The notes: generated by a model from the letters alone, not told the origin. Positions 40,240 through 50,034 are shown, counted from the stretch's first letter. The stretch is DNA of 64,000 nt from Spodoptera frugiperda (GCF_023101765.2 NC_064225.1:1240001-1304000); one strand, 5' to 3'. Numbers and translations are program-made.

Positions 40240-40318
40240 TTTTATTATAACTTTCGTGAGACGTACTAAATAAATTATTTTTATGTTATTGGCTTACTCA
40301 CGTAACTGTTTGACGAGC
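40240..40318 (+). repeat. Inverted-repeat family M, end fragment
   Basis: TTTATTATAACTTTCGTGAG, then GGCTTACTCACGTAACTG and TTTGACGAGC. It is joined directly to a truncated SINE 2. Confidence 0.6.
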
Positions 40319-40470
40319 AGGTTTACAAACATATAAGTTCACATACACATGATACCCAGACCAGAAACAACAATTTGTGGATCACACAAAGAGTTGTACC
40401 GTGTGGGAATCGGAACCGCTACCCGTTGTACGGCAGCCAGTTGTTTAGCAACCGCGTTAACTGTAAAACC
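40319..40470 (-). mobile_element. tRNA-like SINE 2, truncated
   Basis: Begins at GGTTTACAAACATATAAG, with CACACAAAGAGTTGTACCG and the reversed B box GGGAATCGGAACC (mutated). The tail end is missing at the junction with family M. Confidence 0.65.
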
Positions 40471-40571
40471 ACAACTACACACGTATACATATATCATCTA
40501 ATTATAACTTCCACGCACAAATGTATCAAAATACATAATCCTCACAAAACTAAAATCAGATTAACGGTGCA

Positions 40572-41049
40572 TTTCCACCAGATATGTGCTATGCTACGTT
40601 GCTGTGGATGCGTTTGGGTTCCACCACTCAAATTCATTGGTGCACATAGCTTAGCACTGGTGGGAACTGACTCAACTAAGCTATGATTTCTTTATATGGA
40701 AAATGGCTCGCCATGGATGTGTGCTACGGATGGCTTTCCTACTATCGAAACATAGCATACTTATGCTGCGGATCATCTTCGCACATCTAAATAGCTTAGT
40801 ATCAGTGGAAACGGTCACATAGTTTCACAGTTTAGCTAGGAGTTGTGGACTGCCTATAGCGGGCTACCGGGGCTTTGGCTCGAAAATCAGGATCGGAAAG
40901 GGGTGGGTTTTAGTCAGTAAGAGTCTGACACTTCCTGTCGCCTCGTTCAAGGCGGGAGAAGACATTGGATGATCCCCCCCTCCTTAAAGAAAGACAAAAA
41001 AGCTATTACATTTTCCTAGCATACCTACATAGCACATCTCTGGTGGAAA
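40572..41049. mobile_element. MITE-like family F, interrupted
   Basis: Tips are TTTCCACCAGATATGTGCTAT on the left and ATAGCACATCTCTGGTGGAAA on the right, an almost perfect inverted repeat. Inside lie GTTGCTGTGGATGCGTTTGG, GCACATAGCTTAGCACTGG and GTGGAAACGGTCACATAG. A family D element fills 40839-41000. Other copies are at 47736 and 61453. Confidence 0.75.
40839..41000 (+). mobile_element. Retroposon family D inserted in family F
   Basis: Begins GGAGTTGTGGACTGCC, with AGTCAGTAAGAGTCTGAC and CAAGGCGGGAGAAGACATTGG, ending in an A-rich tail. AGCTA stands on both sides (40834-40838 and 41001-41005), a short target duplication. Confidence 0.75.
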
Positions 41050-41227
41050 ATCACCCACAAACAAAACATTACCGTCGCCTAGCAATTAACTATTCATTCC
41101 AGCTCGCTCAATTACACTCACAATACCGTCCTATCATATCGTATTATATCATACAGTATACAGTTGCAAATAATTAGTGTCAGTTTGGATAATAAACAGA
41201 AATATACATTAATATTAACGGTACCTT

Positions 41228-41395
41228 TTTTTAAAGGGGAACATCATCCAATGACTTCTCCCGCCTTGGGCGAGGCGAAAGGGAGTTTTAGTGACTCTTA
41301 CTGACTAAAAACCACCCCGTTCCTACTCCTGTAAATATCCTAGGTTGTCCGTAGCTCCGGATCAGGTATCCGGATAGCCCTACTGGGTCTGATTT
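41228..41395 (-). mobile_element. Retroposon family D
   Basis: TTTTTTTAAAGGGGAACATC, CCTTGGGCGAGGCGAAAGGG, CTGACTAAAAACCACCCCG, and CCTACTGGGTCTGATTT. Confidence 0.7.
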
Positions 41396-42035
41396 TTGTA
41401 TATCTGTGGGTTGCATGAAATTTAAGTACATCTTAGTATGTGGTCGTTAGTAAGTAAATCTAACTCCTTTTCTATGCCCCGGTCACGGTATATGGCAAGC
41501 TTTGCCCGATAGGTCCGTACTAGCCTGACATTAATGTTTTATTGATAAAACGACCTCTGAGTTTCTTTCGGCAATTCTTCTCAGAGTAGTCCGTTTCGGA
41601 AATGCCGAACTCATCCAGATATTGTTTATAATAATTTTGATATTTCCTAGGTTCTTTGTAGCCTATTTGCAATATACATATATTAATTTAATTTCATTTA
41701 AATATAAAAAGCCACTCAAAGTAGACACTTAGGTAATTCTACTTGGCAATCAAATCACCCACTTGATCAATAAAGCAGTAGATATATTCAATCAAAGCGT
41801 CATCATTATGGTCACAGCCAAACCACCAATGGCATGCAAGCTCACTAACTATCTGCCGCTGACTATACCAACAATTCGTGTTTAGTATCAAACCGCAGCC
41901 AAGCCAACTGACAGTTATTGCGAACGTATGACGTGAAACTTCATGGCAATAATACCCACCTTTTACTGCAGTATTAAAATGTTATAGTTGCCGGAATTAA
42001 TTCGTCGAATGCACTTTGATTAAAGTCGTTTTTAT
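41396..42035. other. Non-coding stretch
   Basis: No recurring repeat or supported gene. Confidence 0.35.
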
Positions 42036-42428
42036 TTATACAACGTGTAACAAAAAGGGGGTATACATATCAAGTACACGGCTTCTAGATAACATAACAA
42101 ACGATACGGTAAGGGTTTTTTAAACTAATTTTTTCATGGTACCAAGTTATGAATTTTTCAAATCGTGCCGCCGCGTTATTCAAAATTAAGTAGACAGGTA
42201 CTAGGCGCTCAGATTGACAGAATAAATGTTTCGTAATATTAGCGAGTGACCCCTGTAGTGTTGTGACATGTTTGTATGATTTAAAATCAAGAACCATGCG
42301 ATACCAAGTATTTGGTACCAATTTTTTTTAAACGTATTTTAAGCTGAAACTTCGTGTAGAGACTCTATTCAACCTGTATTCATCAGGGCTTCTTGATGTA
42401 TATGGGTATTTTGTTACACGTTGTATAA
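42036..42428. mobile_element. Inverted-repeat element K
   Basis: Ends are TTATACAACGTGTAAC and GTTACACGTTGTATAA, a perfect 16-bp inverted repeat, extended inward by a weaker match (TATACATATCAAG against CTTGATGTATATG). About 390 bp with no coding frame. Single copy in this window. Confidence 0.7.
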
Positions 42429-42699
42429 GTAAATTGTATTGATGTGACTGTTTTTGTTGTTGTGTTACTTTATTATAACTACATAATTATTTGGTGAATC
42501 GATGTTTGGCTATTATCTAGCCTGGTGGGAAGCGATTATGCGGCTTACGATGGAGCACGTCTGCCCATAAGCAATCTATTTATTTGGGCCTTGAAGACAC
42601 CTAGGTTGTACTCTTTAGGAAATACAGACTCCGGCTAAGAATTCCACTCCTTAGCAGTTCGCACAAGGAAGCTTGAAGCCAAGCGCTTCGAGCGTCATG
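42429..42699. repeat. Diverged interspersed repeat
   Basis: CACGTCTGCCCATAAGC, TTGGGCCTTGAAGACACC, ATTCCACTCCTTAGCAGTTCG and CAAGGAAGCTTGAAGC follow the order of a repeat I know from moth genomes but cannot name. Related wording occurs inside the element at 47400-47580. Confidence 0.4.
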
Positions 42700-42862
42700 A
42701 AAATCACGGTTTACTCACGTAAATTAATGGAGAAAAGCGCGGCAACGTCGCGTAGTCTACAGGCGTCTCCTCGTCTGCGTACACTGCTCATGATGAACAG
42801 CTCTGTGACTCGAAACTAGTAGAGCTTTTCTCCATTAATGTATGTGAGTAAACCGTGATTTT
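42700..42862. repeat. Foldback of family M (second subtype)
   Basis: Arms at 42700-42738 (CACGGTTTACTCACG, ATTAATGGAGAAAAGC) and 42824-42862 (GCTTTTCTCCATTAATG, GTGAGTAAACCGTG) are nearly perfect reverse complements around an 85-base centre. From 42863 the right side continues TTAGTATGTCTCTCG, matching the outer part of the copy at 58081. Confidence 0.65.
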
Positions 42863-43314
42863 TAGTTAATTTAGTATGTCTCTCGATAGTTATTATAAAG
42901 ACATAAATTATTCTTTTATTAAACATACAACGGTTATAAAAGTAAGCAAAGAAATAAACAAAAACAAAGCAAGTTATACTATTGAAAATGAAAAAAATAA
43001 ATACAGTCATTATCTACCTCAACTTCTTATTCCTACCCAAACAAACAAAATCCTGAACTAAGAACACGCCGTATTGTCAACAGACAGACAGCTATTACAC
43101 ACGCGCACCCTTTTATTATACCGAAACTATTAATCAAATGCTATTTTGTGCTCTTCTATTTTATTAGCAGACGTCTTCACCCGACGGCGTCTGGGTAACG
43201 TCTGACATTATTAAGATAAGTTGGTACTTGAAAATGCTTGGAGAAAATTAAGACGGATCTTGATTTTGCTGATGGATTTTACTTTGTTCCTGCTTCGTTT
43301 TGGTTGGTTAGTCA
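42863..43314. other. Non-coding stretch
   Basis: Short overlapping frames on both strands at 42816-43061 lie in low-complexity A/T sequence and are not genes. No recurring repeat beyond 42905. Confidence 0.35.
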
Positions 43315-43480
43315 CTGGTACGGTTGCCGACGAAAGGGTCTGGGGTTTGATTCTCGGGTCTAGTGAAATATTATTTCGGCAATCGTACAGATTCTAGATT
43401 TATACCGAATATTGTTGTTATAGGCTCATCCAGTAGGAAATGGGATTTATAACACAACTGGGTGTTACTTTGTGAATGTG
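43315..43480 (+). mobile_element. tRNA-like SINE 1, old copy
   Basis: TTGGTTGGTTAGTCACTGG, GGGTCTGGGGTTTGATTCTCG (B box with one change), CAGATTCTAGATTTATACCG, GAAATGGGATTTATAACACAA. Confidence 0.6.
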
Positions 43481-43494
43481 CATCTATTCATCTC

Positions 43495-43690
43495 ACAATA
43501 TTAACAGCCTATAAGTGTCTACTGTTTACCCAAGGTCTCTTCTCACACGTAAAAGATTTGAGTATTAATTACCACGCTTGCTCAATGCAGGTTGGCGATT
43601 TCAAACGTCTAATTAGAAATAATAACCCCAGGTTTTCTCACGTTGTTTTCCTCCACCGTTTATCAGTGGTGTCTAAATAATCTTAGAAAG
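43495..43690 (-). mobile_element. tRNA-like SINE 3
   Basis: Reversed order of 6760-6985: CAGCCTATAAGTGTCTACTG, ATTAATTACCACGCTTGCTC, CAGGTTGGCGATTTCAAACG, ACGTTGTTTTCCTCCACCG, AGTACATATAACTCGG. Confidence 0.7.
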
Positions 43691-44134
43691 TACATATAAC
43701 TCGGAAAAAGTCACACATTAGTACTTGCTGTTAATAAGTATCTCCCCGCCCTCTTATCCATGAGAAGCGTGCATCTTAAGCCTGCGAGCCACCACGACAT
43801 TCAACGACATCTCTATATACGTATTTATTCTTAAAATAAAACTAAATTAAAGTTACTCATGTCCTTTGAGAAAACTCCTTTAATATGATTAGAGGAGGTC
43901 AGTGCACTCTGCTCTCTGATTGTAAAGATTTAAAATTTAATGTAAACAGAGGATTAACGAATTCAATTAAAACTATGTTTTCGTAACTAACGTGATAATC
44001 CCAGGATTAAAAAAAACATGTGTACTTGTCTACATAATACCAATTTTGTTTATGTTTTTAAAACATTGTTTTATCAACGTTAAATGCTAAGCAACTTATA
44101 TTTAATTTCTATATGTTTTTATACTTAATAGGAT
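43691..44134. other. Non-coding stretch
   Basis: No recurring repeat or supported gene. Confidence 0.35.
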
Positions 44135-44405
44135 TTTTTTAAGGGAGGATTATCATCTAATGGCGAAAGGGAGTGTCAGACTCCTACTGACTAAAAACCA
44201 ACCGTTCCTACTACCGGTAAATCCGCTAGGTAGTTCGAAGCATCGGATCAGACATCAGCCCTACTGGGCTCCATCTGTGGTGGACTGGCGGCTCTTTGAA
44301 ACACTCGGAACGCGACGCGCCGCCCACACGGATCTGGTTCTGGTCAGGCGGCGAGCTACTCTTGCTCACTACCTATGAGCAAGCTGTTGACTAGGGGCTT
44401 GAAGA
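44135..44405 (-). mobile_element. Retroposon family D, near full length
   Basis: Reversed: TTTTTTTAAGGGAGGATTATC, AAAGGGAGTGTCAGACTCC, CAGCCCTACTGGGCTCCATC, ACGCGACGCGCCGCCCACAC, GGCGGCGAGCTACTCTTGC. This copy shows the 5' GC-rich head that most others lack. Confidence 0.75.
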
Positions 44406-45067
44406 CACTGTTTAATATAAAACTTTAATAGGTATTTATCAACCAGGTTATGGAAATAATATCATTGGTTCTACGCATTAATACATGGCTTAACTTGGAA
44501 ATCGGACCCAATGCCTTTTGAATTGCAAAAGAGAGCAATAACATTTTTTTTGCATCACGTTCCGACCATCGCCCATTTAGGAAATTTAATCAAAACTAAA
44601 TATTGCAATTACTATGTCTAGTTCGGGCAATTAACTTAGGACACGTGCACCCATCAAAGACATTTCATTTCGAGAACAAAGCGATACATAATATTTCAGT
44701 TCAAACTTCATCAAAGCCGTTTCAGTATAATGAAAACTGAATGAACCCGAAGGCTCTTTCGCTGTAACTGAAATTACAGTTTCAGTCTAAACTACTAGAT
44801 GAAAAGGCTCTATGTTTTATTGACTTTTTTATGCTGAACTACTGAAAATGCGGCGTTTCTTTTGTAAGGAGACAAATGAAAGTTTCAGCGTTTGAAGCAA
44901 ATGAGATGAGATGAGATGAGATGGTGCGTTTTTAAATTATTGTTTTTTTTTTGCTTTTTAGAAATATATTTTGTGATTGTTTTTTTGAATGTGTCTGTAG
45001 ATTGACTGACTTATGCGAGTAGCGCTTACTTTTAAATAACTTTTTTTTTTTTTAATCTGAAATCACA
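44406..45067. other. Non-coding stretch with (GAGAT)n
   Basis: ATGAGATGAGATGAGATGAG at about 44900-44923 is a short pentanucleotide microsatellite. Words TTACAGTTTCAGTC and related pairs near 44690-44790 form weak inverted matches. No gene supported. Confidence 0.4.
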
Positions 45068-45318
45068 CACCGTCTCGTTAGTCTGGTTGCAAATGCGACT
45101 GCCGGGCAAAGTTTTACGGGGATTTTTTCGACTTTCGAAAATTCTTCAGTAGTAGCACGGAGTCTGGAATTGTGCCCAGTATAAGGCAATAGCCTCACCC
45201 CTTATTACATGGGACTTATAACACAAATGGTGAATAGTGGGTGTACATTATATAGCTGCATTACGTACCGTAATGTGCACCTCTATCTACCCCTTCGGGT
45301 ATAAAAGGCGTGTCGTTG
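45068..45318 (+). mobile_element. tRNA-like SINE 1
   Basis: ACCGTCTCGTTAGTCTGGTTG, a deleted B-box region, then GGAGTCTGGAATTGTGCCC, ATTACATGGGACTTATAAC and CTACCCCTTCGGGTATAAAA. Confidence 0.7.
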
Positions 45319-45649
45319 CAAAAATGCAAAAATATTATGTGTTGTTATTTCAATATTTAACTTACTAAATCTAGAACGTAAAGTACCTCCAAAGTCTGTT
45401 AGAACCCATCATTTCACTTTTGACTAGCAGTATTATAACTAAACTGCATGTTCACCAAACTTCGATAATTTAATCTTCGATGCGGCTACATGCGATTAAC
45501 TATCATCAAAGTCTATTAATACATAAGGTGTTCTAATATTATCAAGCCACGGTTTTAATGGGAGATAGTGTTGTGTTCGAAGATACAAAAGTGAAGAAAT
45601 TTCGTACCTCGTTAATTCAATTTGAGAACATAAAGAAGTTAAGACATAG
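45319..45649. other. Non-coding stretch
   Basis: No recurring repeat or supported gene. Confidence 0.35.
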
Positions 45650-45832
45650 TAAGAGGCCCAATTCCTCCCTTCCCAATCTTCCCAATCCCCGATTCCCGAA
45701 CAACAACCCTTAAATTCCTAACCCCCAAAAAGCCGGCAACGCACTTGTAACGCTTCTGGTGTTTCAAGTGTCCATGGGCGGCGGCGATTGCTTACCATCA
45801 GGATTACCCGGCGTGTTACATAAAAAAAAGAA
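45650..45832 (+). mobile_element. Retroposon family A, 3' half
   Basis: GAGGCCCAATTCCTCCCTTCC, CCCCGATTCCCGAACAAC, AAAAAGCCGGCAACGCAC, CATGGGCGGCGGCGATTGC, and a CATAAAAAAAA tail. Confidence 0.75.
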
Positions 45833-45939
45833 GAGCGAGAGGGATTGAAGGATAGGTAGAGGTGCAGGAATTAAGTAATTACTAGCTTCTGCCAGCGACT
45901 TTGCCTGTTTAATCAGATGCAGATATTATAAGTTTGAAA

Positions 45940-46035
45940 TCGGATTGAACAAGCGTGGTGATTAATGCTCAAATCTTTTCCGTGTGAGAAGATACCTTTG
46001 GTCAGCAATGGCCGCTTATAGGCTGATGATGTATG
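45940..46035 (+). mobile_element. tRNA-like SINE 3, 3' part
   Basis: GATTGAACAAGCGTGGTGATT, AATGCTCAAATCTTTTCCG, GCAATGGCCGCTTATAGGC. Confidence 0.6.
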
Positions 46036-46324
46036 TATTTTAGTATGGGTAGGAAAATAAAACACATATAAAAATGAACAATTATTTTATATAATACGCG
46101 GCTCGACTTACATTTAGTACATAATGTGGTAGTATTTACAATTTTACAGACATTTTAATATGAGCGTTATCACATTTACACTAAGTTTTATTTACAGTTT
46201 TATTTATTTATATAATGTCTAGTATATAATATAATAGAGTTTAAAACCATATTATACATTTTAGACTAGGAATTTATTCACAGAGGATTTTATGATAGCG
46301 TACAAAAGGTTTGACTATCAGTAC
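46036..46324. other. Non-coding stretch
   Basis: AT-rich; nothing recognised. Confidence 0.3.
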
Positions 46325-46481
46325 CCTTTTTTTTCAGGGGGGAAAATTATCCAATGACTTCTCTCGCCAGGGCAAAGTGAGAGTGTCAAACTCTTACTGA
46401 CTAAAAACCACCCCGTTCCTACTCCTGCTTGTCGAGCCGGAGCCCCGGTAAACCCGCTAGGTAGTTCGCAGCTCCGGATTA
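46325..46481 (-). mobile_element. Retroposon family D
   Basis: TTTTTTTCAGGGGGGAAAATT, AACTCTTACTGACTAAAAACC, GAGCCGGAGCCCCGGTAAACC, GTAGTTCGCAGCTCCGG. Confidence 0.75.
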
Positions 46482-46487
46482 AATTAT

Positions 46488-46615
46488 CAGTACCCTTAGT
46501 ATGAGTTTGCTTTACGTTAAACGTAATGGAAACGAGAGCGCTTTCGGCGCTTTGATTGGTTGTTTTATTCGAGCCGGTCAATCAGAACGCCTATCGCGCA
46601 CTACTGAGGGTACTG
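46488..46615. repeat. CCAAT-palindrome MITE, family E, complete
   Basis: Tips CAGTACCCT and AGGGTACTG are exact reverse complements. Inside are AGTATGAGTTTGCTTTACG, TTGATTGGTTG and GGTCAATCAGAACGCC. 128 bp, no coding frame. The best-bounded copy of the family. Confidence 0.75.
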
Positions 46616-47191
46616 ACTTGTTTTAGTAAACGATTATATTGAGTGTTTCAGTTTTTTTAATTTTCTGTGATTTTACGAAGTTATTTTATTTTTTAACGAC
46701 TTCAAATAAAGAAAGATGTTCTTTTATTGACCTGGGTGTATGTATGTACGTTTGTGCGCAATTATCTTACAATTTGCCGAACCAATTTTGAAACGGTTTT
46801 CAAAAAAGTGTTTGTTACACTTGGGACCAGATTTTGGTATATTAACCTACTTCAAAAAGACAGTAAAGTCAGTTTTTTCAACCATAGTTTACTGAAAAAT
46901 ATTAAACATAAAAAATAGGTGTATATATTATACAGATTTTTAAAACCTCAAGACTATGATTGATCCTTTAATTTTTATAACTTAAATACTAATCACCTCT
47001 GTCAATAAATTAAACTCCAATTTTAGAAATAGTTATACAAAACATAACGTATTCAAGGAGTAAAAATGTACACAAATTCAATATAAACAATATTGGATAA
47101 CAATTACAATTGTACATACATATATACACATACTATTTACTAAGATAGTGATCTAATATACTACATAGATGGCTTATGTAAGTGTGAGAGA
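46616..47191. other. Non-coding stretch
   Basis: AT-rich; no recurring repeat or supported gene. Confidence 0.35.
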
Positions 47192-47643
47192 GATGGTAAG
47201 AAATTTTATTATAACTTTCGTGAGACATACTAAATTGATTATTATGTTAGCGGCTTACTCACGTAACTGTTTGACGAGGAGCTCGACTAGTTTAATAGCA
47301 GTATGACAGTCAACGCGTCGTGTTTCCCGGAATGATCCTCATGAATATGAGCCTTTAGCATTTTTGTTATGGATAAGGGGACAAACGAGCATTCCTGTCA
47401 CCTGATGGTAAGCGATCAGCGCCGCCCATGGACAACCGCAACACCAGAGGAGTCACAGTTACTTTGGCAGTCTTTTAAAAAGAAGTATGCTCTATTCTGG
47501 AAAGTTTGAAGGTCGTATCGGTTTGGAAGTGCCGCCGACGATAGCTTATTCTGTGGAATGAGCGTGGCTTGAAACTTGTCGAATTCCTCATCAAACAGTT
47601 ACGTGAGTAAGCCGATAACATAATATTGATGGTAAGAAATTTT
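47192..47643. mobile_element. Family M element bounded by inverted and direct repeats
   Basis: The left arm ATGTTAGCGGCTTACTCACG continues TAACTGTTTGACGAGG. It is matched inverted at 47585-47627 (CCTCATCAAACAGTTACG, TGAGTAAGCCGATAACAT). Outside the arms the 16 bases GATGGTAAGAAATTTT stand at both 47192-47207 and 47628-47643. The inside holds a diverged family A piece (47385-47465, minus strand) and sequence related to 42429-42699. Confidence 0.65.
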
Positions 47644-47735
47644 TGATGGTATCTAAGTCTCTTGATTACAAAATAAATGGCTTTTTTAAGAATTTACGTG
47701 CTTGTTACATACTTATGTATACATTTTTGAAGTTT

Positions 47736-48005
47736 GTTAATGTGGATGCCTTTGGCTTCCACCATTCATATTCATTGGTACATATAGCTTAGCACCGGTG
47801 AAAACGGACTCAGCTAAGCTATGTTTTTTATATGGAAAGATGTGTGCTATAGATGGTTTTCTTTATTTATACATTGTATACCAGAGTTGCGCATCTTCCT
47901 CGCACAGCTACATAGCTGAGTATTAGTGGAAACGGTCACATAGTTTCACAGCTTAGCTATTACATCTTTGTAGCATAACTACAAAACACATTTCTGGTAG
48001 AAAAA
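47736..48005. mobile_element. MITE-like family F
   Basis: TGTGGATGCCTTTGGCTTCC, GGTACATATAGCTTAGCACC, GAAACGGTCACATAGTTTC, ACACATTTCTGGTAGAAAA. The left tip is missing, the right tip is present. Confidence 0.65.
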
Positions 48006-48490
48006 CATCCCAAGAATGTTAATCGTTAATAGACAGTAGAGACGATGAATGCGTATGAAAATTAAAAACCTATTTAGTCTGATATATCGATGACTGATAA
48101 AGTCGATCAAATTTCTCGATACAAAGTCCAACTTGCAACCATTTGATGAACGAGGTATGAACTAAGGTTAGTTAACTTTTAACTTATTATTAATACAAAT
48201 TCATTCATCATCTTCATACATTTAATTATAATACATTAGTTTTAAAAACGTGTTTTTTTACATAAATAATTTGCGTGGAGTGAAATTTTCAAGGTTACCT
48301 TTTACCGTATATTTGAAATTTGGCCTGGTCATGTGCTGATGATAAAGTAGTATACATGAACCACTGCAATTCTTCCCTCGGGAATCGAATGAGTTGATTA
48401 AGAAACTTTACATGCAATGCTTTCTGATAAACCTGTACAGTTTTTTTTTATAAAATATGCCCGTAAACGAGCCGTTTATAAACTTGCCAT
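48006..48490. other. Non-coding stretch
   Basis: No gene. A TTTTTATAAAATATGCCCGTA and AACGAGCCG piece near 48450-48475 looks like a reversed tail of family A. Confidence 0.35.
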
Positions 48491-48757
48491 TTAAATTTGA
48501 ACATTAAATCTTATGTCATAAGATATATTTTGTAATGTCAATACAAAAAGCTGTAAGTGTGCCGGCCGCGAGTTGGCAGCGCACTTGCAGCTTTTTGTAT
48601 TGTTTTCAATGCAAAAACGCCTTGACGGAGCCATGCCGTTTATGTGTGCGGTGACTTTATCATCTACCATTTTTTCAGTACCTAAACAAGAAGCTTGATA
48701 TAAAGCTATCATTGTAACAAATTCTAAGAAAGTTAGTTTCAACCATATTGATTTCAT
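48491..48757 (-). CDS. Possible small secreted protein (unrecognised)
   Basis: 88 codons from a true ATG. The first 26 residues look like a signal peptide: MKSIW, a hydrophobic core LKLTFLEFVTMIALY, and a possible cleavage after QASCLG. The mature part is short, with three further Cys residues in RFCIENNTKSCKC. No family is recognised. The upstream side (48758-48870) holds several TGTCA words like those before the zinc-finger gene, and CGGTCAGCGTTG could be an initiator. Against it, a strong hairpin lies inside the frame at 48539-48602 and makes the C-terminal codons suspicious. It may be a first exon, a chance frame, or a decayed gene. Confidence 0.3.
   Translation of the reverse strand: MKSIWLKLTFLEFVTMIALYQASCLGTEKMVDDKVTAHINGMAPSRRFCIENNTKSCKCAANSRPAHLQLFVLTLQNISYDIRFNVQI
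48539..48602 (+). other. Near-perfect 24-bp hairpin
   Basis: CAATACAAAAAGCTGTAAGT, continuing GTGC, pairs with GCGCACTTGCAGCTTTTTG, continuing TATTG, around a 16-base loop. On the plus strand two positions are G-U pairs and the rest Watson-Crick. Size suits a microRNA precursor or the end of a small foldback element. No second copy in the window. Confidence 0.5.
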
Positions 48758-49194
48758 TTTACATTGTACAACGCTGACCGCACGTCAAGTTTACAAGCAA
48801 AAAACACCTTTATTGCAACGTAATACAGTCGCTGTCAATAACAAGCATGTCACTGTCAAAGAGCGGTGTATTGATATGATTAAAAATTTTATTCGGTTTT
48901 TGATGAATTCAGAATTTTTTGTTCCCTACTCAGGCTGGGCAAAAATAATAATAGTTTGCCTGACACGAGAATGTATGGCTTTTTCATCAATACAACAGTA
49001 TTGAAGGTAAAAAGTGGGACTTTGACTTTGACTGACGTCGAAGACAAAGCATTTATTACCATTAATCCTCAATTCCTCAATACTTTTGAAACGTCAAATT
49101 AAATTGTCCGTCAGTCAGTCTGTCAGTGAAGCTAAATGCTGTTCCAAAGTAAAGCTTCGAATGGCGAAGAACGAGCAAAGAAACTCCAACGTTA
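48758..49194. other. Non-coding stretch
   Basis: Holds GTCAGTCAGTCTGTCAGTGA near 49112 and repeated TGTCA words at 48830-48860. No gene supported on the plus strand. Confidence 0.35.
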
Positions 49195-49439
49195 GGCCGC
49201 GAACGCACAGGCAGGTGGCTTGCTTAGCGCCTAGTGTCTAGCGCGTCACCTAGCGAGTAGCCCAGTAAAACGAACGTTCTAAAATGAACATGGATGCACG
49301 CCAAGCGACTAGCTAGGCGCTAAGCGCGCAGTGCAGCCGGTCGCGTTCATTTTAGAACGTTCGTTTTACTGGGCTACTCGTTAGGTGACGCGCTTGACAC
49401 TAGGCGCTAAGCAAGCCACCTGCCTGTGCGTTCGCGGCC
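49195..49439. mobile_element. Harbinger-like palindromic MITE
   Basis: Two arms of about 95 bp, 49195-49289 and 49345-49439, are reverse complements with only a few differences. They start GGCCGCGAACGCACAGGCAG and run through GTGGCTTGCTTAGCGCC to GTTCTAAAATGAAC. TTA stands on both sides (49192-49194, 49440-49442), as expected for a 3-bp TWA target duplication of PIF/Harbinger transposons. It is GC-rich against an AT-rich background. No transposase frame. Confidence 0.8.
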
Positions 49440-49499
49440 TTACTCTTTTCAAAAAAGTATAATAACTGTATAACTTTAACCCCTTTAGAACAAAGTCAT

Positions 49500-49652
49500 C
49501 CAGAGCTGCGGGCTTCCTAGTAGATCACCGGGGCTCCAGTTTGAAAAGCAAGAGTAGGAACGGTGTGGCTTTTAGTCAGTAAGAGTCTGACACTCCCTTT
49601 CGCCTCGCCCAAGGTGAGAGAAGTCATTGGATAACCCCCCCTCAAAAAAATA
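49500..49652 (+). mobile_element. Retroposon family D
   Basis: CAGAGCTGCGGGCTTCC, ACCGGGGCTCCAGTTTG, CTTTTAGTCAGTAAGAGTC, CCAAGGTGAGAGAAGTC, and an A-rich end. Confidence 0.7.
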
Positions 49653-49879
49653 CCATTAAACGTATAATAGAAATTCATGTAAACTATCTCCATACAAAAC
49701 GTATAAATTGCACCAATTTGCAAAATGAATCAACCGTAGTTACCAGTAATTTATTTGTGTCTCCAAAATTGTCGGGTCATCGTTTCGTACGAAGAAATTG
49801 TATTCTAATGGAAAACACATTAGCCAAATTGGATTTCACAACTACATTTTACATGTTATGCTATATTATGTATCTACAT

Positions 49880-49966
49880 TAGGGGTAGGCAGAGGTGTAC
49901 ATTACGGCAACTATTGCCGCTATACAATGTACACCCACTTTTCACCATTTGTGTTATAAGTTCCTG
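49880..49966 (-). mobile_element. tRNA-like SINE 1, 3' part
   Basis: GGGGTAGGCAGAGGTGTACAT, ATACAATGTACACCCACTTTT, ATTTGTGTTATAAGTTCC. Confidence 0.65.
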
Positions 49967-50034
49967 CAGTGTGACGTCATTTGTTTTCTGGTTAATGCGT
50001 AGGTGTTTAATTTTTTTTTTTTAAAAAAACGTTA

